Origin: Bryobacterales bacterium
Lineage (GTDB): Bacteria; Acidobacteriota; Terriglobia; Bryobacterales; Bryobacteraceae
NCBI GenBank assembly: GCA_003139735.1
Contig: PLGA01000160.1
Span: forward strand, 1 to 17,681
DNA: 17,681 nucleotides
Direction of reading: 5' to 3'
Position 1 is the first letter of the stretch. The number at the start of each line of letters is the position of its first letter. Shown here piece by piece: positions 8,440 to 15,433 of this stretch. The notes under the pieces are model-generated. The model worked only from the letters and a program-made list of their open reading frames with translations, did no database searches and was not told where the DNA came from. Made by a program: the position numbers and the translations under genes.

Positions 8440-8477
8440 ACCGCTCTCTTAGGGGGCGCCCCCTGGGCCCGGCTCGG
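8440..8477. repeat. 38-bp intergenic direct repeat, copy 2
   Basis: This second copy starts nine bases after the GGDEF-like gene stop, in the gap between that gene and the convergent aldo/keto reductase gene. Here the palindrome is extended to a perfect 14-mer, AGGGGGCGCCCCCT (8451-8464). Its position between converging genes is compatible with a role in ending transcripts, though there is no T-run. Confidence 0.85.
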
Positions 8478-8494
8478 TTATGTTCGCGAGTCGG

Positions 8495-9646
8495 TTATGC
8501 GAAGAGTTCTTGCGCGCGGAGCATTTGCTGCGCCACCGAGACTCCGTGGGGGCACTGGACGGTGCAGGTTGGGCAGTCGCCGCAGCGGACGGCGCGATGT
8601 TCGGCTGACATACGCTGGAAGTGCTCGCGGCCGAGAGGAAACTGGCCGTAGCCGTCGGCGTACATAACGAAGCGGACCATGTCGCCCACCGGCAGACCCT
8701 TGGGGCACTGCCCGTTGCACTCGCCGCACATACGGCAGAAGTACGGAGTGACTTCCTGCAACCGGGCACTCAGGATCTTCTGGTCCGCGTCGGAGAATGT
8801 CTGCCCCATGGCGGAGAAGTTCTGTTCCAGTTGGTCGATGTCGGTCATGCTCGGGACGGTGGTGGCGATGGCCGGGTTGTTGATGGCCCACTTGAGCGCG
8901 GCCGGCGCGAAGGTGGGGGGCCGCGTCGGGGCGCCTCCACGGCGGCCTCCGGCCCTGGCCATCACCTTCATGGCCACCAATCCCACGCCAGCCTCGTTCA
9001 ACCTCTGAAGGGCAGGGCCCCAGGCGGCGGCGGAGGCAAAGCTGTATTGCGCCTGGACCACCTCCAGCTTGGTTTCGAGGATGCGGTCGACCATCACCGG
9101 CAATTGATGCGTGCTCATGCCGATGAAACGCACCTTGCCCTGCTGCTTGGCCTTGTGCTGCGCCTCGACGAGCTCGTCGGTGATTTTGTCCGGGGTGTCC
9201 TTCATGTGGAGCAGCCACACGTCCAGGTGGTCGGTGTTGAGCTCCTTCAGGCTGGTATCGAGTTCCGCCAGGATGCCCGTTCCGGTTCCCGCGTCGCACT
9301 TGCTGGAAAGAAAGAGGTCCTTCCGCTTGGCTCCCAGCGCCGCCGCCACCATGCGCTCGTTCTGGCCACCCTGGTAGCTGCGGCAGGTATCGAAGTAGTT
9401 GATGCCCATGTCGGCGGCTCGGGTGATCACCGTCGGGTCGGTGGTGATCATGCAGCCATAGCCGACCGTAGTGACCCTCATGCCCGTCTTGCCCAGCACG
9501 CGGTAAGCGAGCTTACCCTGCGCGGGGGACGCCTGCTGGGGAGCCGGAGCGGGCGGAGCGGGACTGGGGGTAGGCATTGCCAGACCGGCGACCGGCAAAG
9601 CCAGGCCGGCCGCCAGGAAATTGCGGCGAGAGGAATCGGATGTCAT
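8495..9646 (-). CDS. Tat-exported aldo/keto reductase with two 4Fe-4S motifs
   Basis: This 383-residue protein should reduce or oxidise a carbonyl/alcohol pair in the periplasm. The N-terminus carries a Tat signal (SSRRNFLAAGLALPVAGLA) followed by a Pro/Ala-rich linker. The aldo/keto reductase barrel starts at KLAYRVLGKTGMRV. The catalytic tetrad is visible as Asp86 (NYFD), Tyr91 (RSYQ), Lys116 (SSK) and His147 (LLH). The C-terminus has two ferredoxin-type motifs, C304-x2-C-x2-C-x3-C-P and C355-x2-C-x2-C-x3-C-P, the arrangement of a two-cluster ferredoxin. The start at 9646 is chosen because AAGGAGG lies five bases before it and the Tat motif follows directly; a longer frame reaches 9688 but adds nothing. 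It is divergent from the epimerase-like gene with 102 bases between starts. The substrate is unknown. Confidence 0.9.
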   Translation of the reverse strand: MTSDSSRRNFLAAGLALPVAGLAMPTPSPAPPAPAPQQASPAQGKLAYRVLGKTGMRVTTVGYGCMITTDPTVITRAADMGINYFDTCRSYQGGQNERMVAAALGAKRKDLFLSSKCDAGTGTGILAELDTSLKELNTDHLDVWLLHMKDTPDKITDELVEAQHKAKQQGKVRFIGMSTHQLPVMVDRILETKLEVVQAQYSFASAAAWGPALQRLNEAGVGLVAMKVMARAGGRRGGAPTRPPTFAPAALKWAINNPAIATTVPSMTDIDQLEQNFSAMGQTFSDADQKILSARLQEVTPYFCRMCGECNGQCPKGLPVGDMVRFVMYADGYGQFPLGREHFQRMSAEHRAVRCGDCPTCTVQCPHGVSVAQQMLRAQELFA

Positions 9647-9651
9647 TTGCG

Positions 9652-9658
9652 CCTCCTT
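9652..9658 (-). promoter_or_regulatory. Ribosome binding site of the aldo/keto reductase
   Basis: AAGGAGG on the minus strand lies five bases before the ATG at 9646-9644. It decides the start against the in-frame upstream codon at 9688. Confidence 0.7.
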
Positions 9659-9699
9659 CAATTCTCGATGAACGGACCTTAAACACAAAGAATAGCATT

Positions 9700-9720
9700 A
9701 GCGGGAGCAATATGCCCGCT
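9700..9720. promoter_or_regulatory. Small inverted repeat in the divergent reductase/epimerase promoter region
   Basis: AGCGGG (9700-9705) and CCCGCT (9715-9720) form a perfect six-base inverted repeat around a nine-base AT-richer spacer. It lies in the 102-base gap that must hold promoters for both divergent genes, so it could be an operator. No convincing -35/-10 pair was identified, and a six-base arm can occur by chance. Confidence 0.25.
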
Positions 9721-9748
9721 CCGGCTGGGTTTGCGATACAGTGGCAAC

Positions 9749-10849
9749 ATGCATCGCCGTTCGTTCTTGAAGACTGTTCCGGGAGCGGTTGGGGCGGCGG
9801 CCATGGCCGCGCAGCAGCCCGCGGCCGGTGAAACGCCAATCAAGCTCGGGTTCGATACCTATTCGCTGCGGGCCTTCAATTGGAAGGCTTCCCAGCTTCT
9901 GACGTACGCCGCCGGACTTAAGCTCGACACCATCCAGATCTCCAGCCTGGGCGACTATGAGAGCCTCGATCCGGCGTACCTGCAACAGGTGAAGGACCAG
10001 GCGGACCGGCTGCACATCCAGATCGATGGCGGGACCGGCTGCATCTGCCCTTCGAGCCATGCATTCGCGAAGAACGGGCCGCCGGCGCGAGACCGCGTGC
10101 TGGAAGGGCTGCGCGTGGCGAAGGCGGTGGGCGCTCACGCGATGCGCTGCTACCTGGGCGGCAGCGCCGACCGCGTCGGGGAGCCCGGCATCGAGGCGTG
10201 CATGGAGAGCACGATTCAGGTGTTCCGTTCGGTGCGTTCGGAAGCGCTCGATCTGGGAGTGAAGATCGCCATCGAGAACCACGACGGCGACATGCAGGCG
10301 CGCGAAGCGAGGACGGTGATTGAAGAATCCGGCAAGGATTTCGTGGGGGCGACCCTGGATACGGGCAATCCCTTGTGGGTGGTGGAGGACCCGCTGCTGA
10401 CGCTGGAAGTGCTGGCGCCTTACACGATCACGACGCATATCCGGGATTCGGTGTTGTTCGAACATCCGCGCGGGGCGGCCGGACAATGGGTGGCGCTGGG
10501 CGATGGGCAGATCGACTTCGTCCGCTTCGCCGAGCAGTTCCGAAAACTGTGCCCGCGGTCATCGATGCAGATGGAAGTCATTACGGGCCGCCCGCCGCGC
10601 GTGATACCCTACCTGGAGCAGGATTTCTGGAAGGCATTTCCCAAGGCGCTGGCCGGGGAGTTCGCGCGCTTCGTGGCGTTGGCCAAGGCGGGGCATCCCT
10701 ACATGGGAGCCATGGTGATTGAAGACGTGGCGGGACCGCGGGCGGCGATCATGACTGAGGCGCTCAAGGAACAACAGCGGATCGACCTGGAGCGAAGTTT
10801 GGAATACGCCAAGAAGAAGCTGAATGTGGGAGTGGCTTGGCGGGGCTAG
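9749..10849 (+). CDS. Tat-exported sugar-phosphate isomerase/epimerase-like TIM barrel
   Basis: This 366-residue protein is of the xylose isomerase-like/AP endonuclease 2 superfamily. It begins with a Tat signal (MHRRSFLKTVPGAVGAAAMAA), so it should be exported folded. The barrel starts at IKLGFDTYSLRAF. Candidate metal ligands occur in the usual order: Glu176 (AIENHDGD), Asp204 (ATLDTGN), His230 (TTHIRD) and Glu276 (QMEVITG). GDGQIDF (251-257) matches the typical G-x-G-x-VDF turn. The ATG at 9749 is preferred over the TTG at 9731 because the Tat motif starts there; the ribosome binding site is weak. It is divergent from the Tat-exported reductase, which suggests a shared sugar or polyol pathway. 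Its stop overlaps the stop of the convergent maturase gene in the sequence CTAG. The exact substrate is unknown. Confidence 0.88.
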   Translation: MHRRSFLKTVPGAVGAAAMAAQQPAAGETPIKLGFDTYSLRAFNWKASQLLTYAAGLKLDTIQISSLGDYESLDPAYLQQVKDQADRLHIQIDGGTGCICPSSHAFAKNGPPARDRVLEGLRVAKAVGAHAMRCYLGGSADRVGEPGIEACMESTIQVFRSVRSEALDLGVKIAIENHDGDMQAREARTVIEESGKDFVGATLDTGNPLWVVEDPLLTLEVLAPYTITTHIRDSVLFEHPRGAAGQWVALGDGQIDFVRFAEQFRKLCPRSSMQMEVITGRPPRVIPYLEQDFWKAFPKALAGEFARFVALAKAGHPYMGAMVIEDVAGPRAAIMTEALKEQQRIDLERSLEYAKKKLNVGVAWRG

Positions 10850-12000
10850 CGCGGCGGGGCGAGTCGGGCCAGTTCCTTTTTCAGCGGGGGGATGGATTTC
10901 GCGAAGATTGCCTTATAGGCGGCGCAGAAGTAGTCCAGGTCGCCGAATTGGCGATGGCGGTCATAGCGGTGCTTGGGACAGCCGCCGTGACAGATCGATT
11001 GGTATTCGCAGACCTGGCAGGTGGGATGCGGAACGGTCTTGTTGGCGGCGAACTGGCGCCTTCGCTGGCGGCGGGCGATCTCCGGCCATGAGTCGAGATT
11101 GACGTTGCCCAGCTTCCAATCGCGCTCCACGAAAAAATCGCACGGGTAGACGTCGCCGTTGTACTCCACCACCGCATAGCTGTCGCAGGTTTCGTGCATG
11201 GTGCATGTGCCCGGGCGCTGTCCGGCCAGGGCTTCGGCGATGTTCTCGAAATAGCGGATGTGCACGCGCCGGCGGTCCGGCCACCACAGGTCGAACGTTT
11301 CGCAGAGGAACCGGCCATACTCTTCCGGCGTGATGGTGAACGGCAGGGGCTGGCCGAGGCCATCGAACTCGGCCAGCGGAATGTACTGGATATAGTCGAT
11401 GCCGAGGGAACGGAAGAAGGCGTACAACTGCCTGGGCTGCGCCACGTTGGCGCGGCTCAGCACGCACAGGACGTTGAACTCGACGGCGTTTTTGCGGAGG
11501 CATTCGATGGCGTTCATGACCGCCCGCCAGGTACCGCGGCCCTGGCGGTCGAGGCGATAGCGGTCGTGCATTTCCTCGGGGCCGTCCAGGGAGACGCCAA
11601 CCAGCCAGTGGTATTCCTTGAAAAGGCGGCACCACGCATCGTTAATCGCCAGCCCGTTGGTCTGAATGGAGTTGGACACTTCCTGCCCGTTTCGGCCATA
11701 GCGCTTTTGCAGCTCGACCAGCTTTTCGAAGAACGGGAGCCCAGCCAGGGTCGGCTCCCCGCCCTGGAAGGCGAACGTACCGGTGGGATAGGAATAGAAG
11801 AGGTAGGTGTCCACCAAACGCTCCAGAGTCTCCACGGTCATGCGGCGGGCGGGCAGCGCCTTGTAGGGGTCGGCGTCGCGATCGAGGTAAAAGCAATACG
11901 AACAATCGAGGTTGCAGACGGCCGACGCGGGCTTGATGAGGAGAGATTGAATTCTTGGGGTGGATTCCACGCTGTTTGCGACAATGGGAAACGCGCTCAC
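10846..12000 (-). CDS. Radical SAM/SPASM protein, anaerobic sulfatase maturase type
   Basis: This 384-residue cytoplasmic enzyme has the radical SAM motif CNLDCSYC (C29, C33, C36) after LLIKPASAV, then FAFQGGEPTLAG, SIQTNGLAI and VGVSLDGPEEMHD, whose Asp is the region of the proposed general base. A SPASM Cys-rich C-terminus follows (CTMHETCDSYAVVEYNGDVYPCDF, CQVCEYQSICHGGCP and a last Cys in YFCAAY). In the family such enzymes convert the Cys or Ser of a sulfatase to formylglycine. The start chosen is GTG at 12000, with GAGGG nine bases upstream; a TTG at 12024 is also in frame. The only sulfatase-like protein in the window has Thr at the modification site, so the real substrate is probably elsewhere. 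It is convergent with the epimerase-like gene, sharing a four-base stop overlap. Confidence 0.88.
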   Translation of the reverse strand: MSAFPIVANSVESTPRIQSLLIKPASAVCNLDCSYCFYLDRDADPYKALPARRMTVETLERLVDTYLFYSYPTGTFAFQGGEPTLAGLPFFEKLVELQKRYGRNGQEVSNSIQTNGLAINDAWCRLFKEYHWLVGVSLDGPEEMHDRYRLDRQGRGTWRAVMNAIECLRKNAVEFNVLCVLSRANVAQPRQLYAFFRSLGIDYIQYIPLAEFDGLGQPLPFTITPEEYGRFLCETFDLWWPDRRRVHIRYFENIAEALAGQRPGTCTMHETCDSYAVVEYNGDVYPCDFFVERDWKLGNVNLDSWPEIARRQRRRQFAANKTVPHPTCQVCEYQSICHGGCPKHRYDRHRQFGDLDYFCAAYKAIFAKSIPPLKKELARLAPPR

Positions 12001-12009
12001 CTTGAGATT

Positions 12010-12014
12010 CCCTC
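12010..12014 (-). promoter_or_regulatory. Ribosome binding site of the maturase gene
   Basis: GAGGG on the minus strand lies nine bases before the GTG at 12000-11998. It favours that start over the TTG at 12024, which has no such site. Confidence 0.45.
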
Positions 12015-12038
12015 TAACACTCAAAAGCGCTTAATAGT

Positions 12039-12124
12039 CACAGATGAACACGGATGAACACAGATAAGAACTTAAGAAACATGCGGGTTTCTTTCTTATC
12101 CGTGTTCATCGGCGTTCATCTGCG
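12039..12124. repeat. Long imperfect hairpin built of 10-bp GATGAACA units
   Basis: The left arm 12039-12069 and right arm 12094-12124 are inverted copies matching at 27 of 31 positions. A second seven-base stem (AAGAAAC 12074-12080 with GTTTCTT 12087-12093) closes on a six-base loop, so almost the whole element can fold. Each arm is itself a ten-base tandem (CAGATGAACA, CGGATGAACA, CAGATAAGAA). Three of four arm mismatches become G-U pairs in a minus-strand transcript, which would be the read-through RNA from the upstream permease gene. Similar GATGAACAC elements are, from memory, dispersed in many Acidobacteriota and related genomes. It lies in the gap between the permease stop and the maturase start and could end or process that transcript. 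Confidence 0.8.
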
Positions 12125-12201
12125 GCCAGAATTCTTTTTTGCAGCCCTCTGAGCCTCAACCGTAAGCTTATCGCAATGGATGTACACTACGGCGGGACGG
12201 C

Positions 12202-14643
12202 TCATTCGTAGCGCAGCGCCACCATGGGGTCCACCTTGGCTGCGCGGCGCGCCGGCAAGTAACAGGCCAGCAGGGCCACCAACGCCAGCCCGGCGGCCAC
12301 GGCGGCGAGCGTGACTGGGTCGCGCACGCCCACTCCGAATAGCAGATTGCCCATGAGCTTGGTGATGGCGAGGGCACCGGCGAAACCGATGGCGAGGCCG
12401 GCTGCGGTCAGCGCCATGCCGCCGCGCAGAATCAGCCGCAGCAGACTGCCCTCACCGGCGCCGAGCGCGGCCCGAATTCCAATCTCGTGGGTGCGCTGCG
12501 CCACGGCGTAAGAAATCACTCCGTAGATGCCGATGGCGGCAAGCAGCATCGCGACGCCGGCGAAAGTCCCCAGCAGGGTGGCGGTCAAGCGGTCCGGAGC
12601 GACGTTCTCGGATTCGATCTGTTGGAGCGTCTTCACGTCGGTCAGCGGCTGGTTCTTGTCAACCTGTAGCACAGCCCGCCGCAGGCTTTGTTCGAGCGCG
12701 AGCGGGTCCATGGCGGTGCGGACCACTAGCGAAACGCCGGATACCGGGCTCTGCTCGTTGGAGACGTACATGCCGGCGCTGCGCTGGTCGTTGAGGCCGT
12801 CGATTTTCTCGTCGGCGATCACGCCCACGATTTCCCAGGGGATCTCGGGGCCCAGTTCGGCCTTTCCTGGGACAATCTCCTGGACCAGGATGCGCTGGCC
12901 GATGGGATCGACCTTGGAAAACTCCTTCTTGGCCAGCGTTTCGTTGATGACGGTCACCGGCGGAGATCCTTTGGCGTCGTGTTCGGTAAGGCCGCGGCCT
13001 TGGCGCAGGCGGATTCCCAGGGTGTGGAAGTAAGACGGGGTCACCATCTTGAAGAAGCACCCCTGGCGGTTGGCGCGATCTACGACGGGCCGGCCGGCAA
13101 TCTGGTACGGCATGCCGTATCCCCATCCTTGAAGCGGCAGCGCCGAGGTGAGCGCAGCTTCGCGCACGCCGGGCACGGCCTCGACGCCGGCCACGATCTC
13201 GCGCAGGTAGGCGTTGAGCTGGGCCGGATCGGGGAAGCGCTTCTCGGGGATCGGCACATAGGCCGTGATGGCGTTGGCGGCGTCGAAGCCCGCGTCCACC
13301 CGCAACAGGTTCCGGAAACTCCGGAGCAGCAGACCGGCGCCCGTGAGCAGAACGAACGCCAGGGCGACTTCCACTACCACCAGCGCGCTGCGCATGCGCC
13401 GACGGCCACCGGAGGACGATCCGCGTCCACCCTCCTTGATGGTGGAAGCCAGGTTGGGCCGAGCCGCCTGGATGGCGGGAACCAGGCCGAACAAGACGCC
13501 GGTGACAACCGAGATCGCCAGGCTGAACAGCAGAAGGCGTCCATCCATGGTGACATTGACCTCGCGAGGCAGACTGTACGGAGGGACGGCCGCGCGCAGG
13601 GCCACCATGGCCGCATATCCCACGCCCAGTCCCAACAGGCCGCCGCAGACAGCCAATAAAACGCTCTCGGTCAGGAACTGCCGGACCAATCGCCAGCGGC
13701 CGGCGCCGAGCGAAGCCCGCACGGCCACCTCCCGCTCGCGCGTGGAAGCACGCGCCATCATGAGGTTAGCCAGGTTCACGCACCCAATCAACAGCACCAT
13801 TCCGACGGCGCCCATCATGATCAGCACCGACCGCCGCAGATCCGGGCCGACAATCACATCGGCGTAGCGCTCGACCGCCACGCCCCAACCTTTGTTGGAA
13901 TCCGGATACTGCTGGGCAATTTGCGCGCCGATGGCGTCCATATTCGCGCGGGCCTGTTGCAGCGTGACGCCGCGTTTCAACAGCGCGAGCGACCCCATCC
14001 AGTGGAAGTTCCGGGTCATGTTCTGCGGCTCGAAAACCAAGGGGCGCCAGATCTGGTTATAGGCGCGGTCGAACGCGCCGCCCGCGGGCAGCACGCCAAT
14101 CACGATGGTAGGCCGGCCGTCGAGAACGATTTTGCGGTTGAGGATTCCGGGGTCGGAGGCGAACTGAGTCTCCCAAAGCTGATGGCTCAGTAGGGCGACG
14201 TCTCCTTTACCCATCTGGTCTTCGTCCGGCGCGAACGTCCGTCCCAGAGCCGGCTTGATGCCGAAGATGTCGAAGAAATGCGCCGAAACCCGCGCTCCCC
14301 GCAGTTGCACGGGTTCGGACAGGCCGGAGAGGGTGACGGAACCGCCGGTCTGCGCGGCCATATACTCGAAGACCGTGTTGCGCTTCTGCCAGTCCAGAAA
14401 GTTCAGCGTGGAGATGCCGTTGCGTCCGCCTCCCGGCGGCTTTTCGAGCACGCGCAGGATGCGGTCCGGCTCCCCATAAGGCAGGGGCTTCAGGAGGATG
14501 CCGTCGACAAAGCTGAAGACGGCGGCGTTGCCTCCGATTCCCAGCGCGAGCGTCGCCACGGCAACGGCCGTGAACCCCGGAGTGTTCTTGAGCGTACGAA
14601 ACCCGAAACGAAGATCCTGCAGGAGTTCGTGGGTCAAGGGCAT
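12202..14643 (-). CDS. Orphan MacB/FtsX-type ABC permease (acidobacterial kind)
   Basis: This 813-residue membrane protein is a duplicated MacB/FtsX permease without an adjacent ATPase. The order is: first helix in NTPGFTAVAVATLALGIGGN (about 18-42); periplasmic MacB core domain (about 45-265) with GRTFAPDEDQ and VIGVLPAGGAF; three or four helices (about 270-440) containing the FtsX motif MARASTREREVAVRASLGAG; a second periplasmic domain (about 445-680) with QGRGLTEHD, PVTVINETLAK and WEIVGVIADEK; then three helices (about 690-805) with AQRTHEIGIRAALGAG and the end PARRAAKVDPMVALRYE. Such proteins usually support efflux, envelope processes or mechanical coupling with a shared ATPase; the substrate is unknown. 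The ATG at 14643 is preferred since MPLTHELLQDLRFGFRTL matches usual starts; a GTG at 14682 is in frame. It may be the last gene of an operon with the two genes upstream. Confidence 0.9.
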   Translation of the reverse strand: MPLTHELLQDLRFGFRTLKNTPGFTAVAVATLALGIGGNAAVFSFVDGILLKPLPYGEPDRILRVLEKPPGGGRNGISTLNFLDWQKRNTVFEYMAAQTGGSVTLSGLSEPVQLRGARVSAHFFDIFGIKPALGRTFAPDEDQMGKGDVALLSHQLWETQFASDPGILNRKIVLDGRPTIVIGVLPAGGAFDRAYNQIWRPLVFEPQNMTRNFHWMGSLALLKRGVTLQQARANMDAIGAQIAQQYPDSNKGWGVAVERYADVIVGPDLRRSVLIMMGAVGMVLLIGCVNLANLMMARASTREREVAVRASLGAGRWRLVRQFLTESVLLAVCGGLLGLGVGYAAMVALRAAVPPYSLPREVNVTMDGRLLLFSLAISVVTGVLFGLVPAIQAARPNLASTIKEGGRGSSSGGRRRMRSALVVVEVALAFVLLTGAGLLLRSFRNLLRVDAGFDAANAITAYVPIPEKRFPDPAQLNAYLREIVAGVEAVPGVREAALTSALPLQGWGYGMPYQIAGRPVVDRANRQGCFFKMVTPSYFHTLGIRLRQGRGLTEHDAKGSPPVTVINETLAKKEFSKVDPIGQRILVQEIVPGKAELGPEIPWEIVGVIADEKIDGLNDQRSAGMYVSNEQSPVSGVSLVVRTAMDPLALEQSLRRAVLQVDKNQPLTDVKTLQQIESENVAPDRLTATLLGTFAGVAMLLAAIGIYGVISYAVAQRTHEIGIRAALGAGEGSLLRLILRGGMALTAAGLAIGFAGALAITKLMGNLLFGVGVRDPVTLAAVAAGLALVALLACYLPARRAAKVDPMVALRYE

Positions 14644-14696
14644 GACACTAAGACGAAGCAGCAGCCGGAAAGTTCCAGCCACGGTCAGGCGTTGCG

Positions 14697-15404
14697 CTAC
14701 CGCTCGTAAAAGCTGGCGGTGAAATCGCGGAAAGAGCGCGCGGGCTTGGCGTCCGCCAGGTGCTTTAGCAGGTTCTCCTTATCGGCGGCGCTATGGTCCT
14801 GTCCAAGCTTGAACTTGCCTTCAAGCAGCTCAATCTCCAGATCGAAGCCGATGATGCTGTTCATCATGCTGTTCTTGTAGCTGTCGGGGAGGCTGGCGAA
14901 GTCGTAGCCGGCAGGTTCGCCGCTCTCGAATTTGGCGACCAGCCGCGACAGCAGCGCGTTCAGTTCCGCGTGGCCTTCGACGGGCCGCAGCTTTCCGGTG
15001 GCATGTACCACGGCGAAATTCCAGGTGGGCACGGAGTTTCCGGTCCTGGCGTTCCAGGTTGGCGAGATGTACCCGTGGGGACCGCGAAAAACCGCCACGC
15101 CGGTCTGTTTGCCGTCGAAAGCGGCGCGCTGCGGATTCTGGCGCGAGACGTGACCGTGAATGGTTCCATAGGCGCCAGCGGCGCGGTCGAGCCAGACGGG
15201 AACATGCGTGATGCGCAATGTGGGCGAAACCGTCACCAGCTCGACGAACGCGAATTCGTCCATGAAATCGTGGAGGAACCGGCGATCCTCCACCAGTTGC
15301 GGCTTGAGAATGTAAAGCGATTCGGCGGCTTCGGGCGCGCCAGTTTGCGCATTCGCCTCAACACCGGCCAGGGCGAGCCCGGCGATCAGATGGCGGCGGT
15401 TCAT
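14697..15404 (-). CDS. Exported PaiB-like FMN-binding split-barrel protein
   Basis: This 235-residue protein matches the PaiB/FMN-binding negative regulator family in its core: FAFVELVTVSPTLRITHVPVWLDR, GTIHGHVSRQNPQ, GVAVFRGPHGYISPTWN and VPTWNFAVVHATGKL, the last being the family hallmark. The C-terminal part includes FDLEIELLEGKFKLGQDHS, also typical. What is odd is the N-terminus MNRRHLIAGLALAGVEANAQTG, which looks like a Tat- or Sec-type signal ending near ANA-QTG. Family members are normally cytoplasmic, so this one may be a periplasmic flavin or heme-type split-barrel protein and not a gene regulator. The start is ATG 15404 with AAGGA seven bases upstream. It lies 29 bases after the Nudix-AhpD fusion and 53 before the permease start, probably in one operon. 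Confidence 0.82.
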   Translation of the reverse strand: MNRRHLIAGLALAGVEANAQTGAPEAAESLYILKPQLVEDRRFLHDFMDEFAFVELVTVSPTLRITHVPVWLDRAAGAYGTIHGHVSRQNPQRAAFDGKQTGVAVFRGPHGYISPTWNARTGNSVPTWNFAVVHATGKLRPVEGHAELNALLSRLVAKFESGEPAGYDFASLPDSYKNSMMNSIIGFDLEIELLEGKFKLGQDHSAADKENLLKHLADAKPARSFRDFTASFYER

Positions 15405-15433
15405 AGCGGAATCCTTAGGCGGCATCGGCGTCC

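Noticed and set aside
7341..8477. The two 38-bp repeats as a CRISPR array or transposon ends
   Set aside because: There are only two copies about 1.1 kb apart in direct orientation, with no spacers, no transposase and no inverted termini.
8621..9682. A 353-codon plus-strand open frame
   Set aside because: It is antisense to the aldo/keto reductase gene, whose Tat signal, catalytic tetrad and Fe-S motifs are clear.
10846..12000. The maturase as activator of the sulfatase-like protein at 105-1817
   Set aside because: The putative target has Thr at the modification site, and the genes are 9 kb apart with unrelated genes between.
11194..12057. A 287-codon plus-strand open frame
   Set aside because: It is antisense to the radical SAM gene and runs into the hairpin; no family features.
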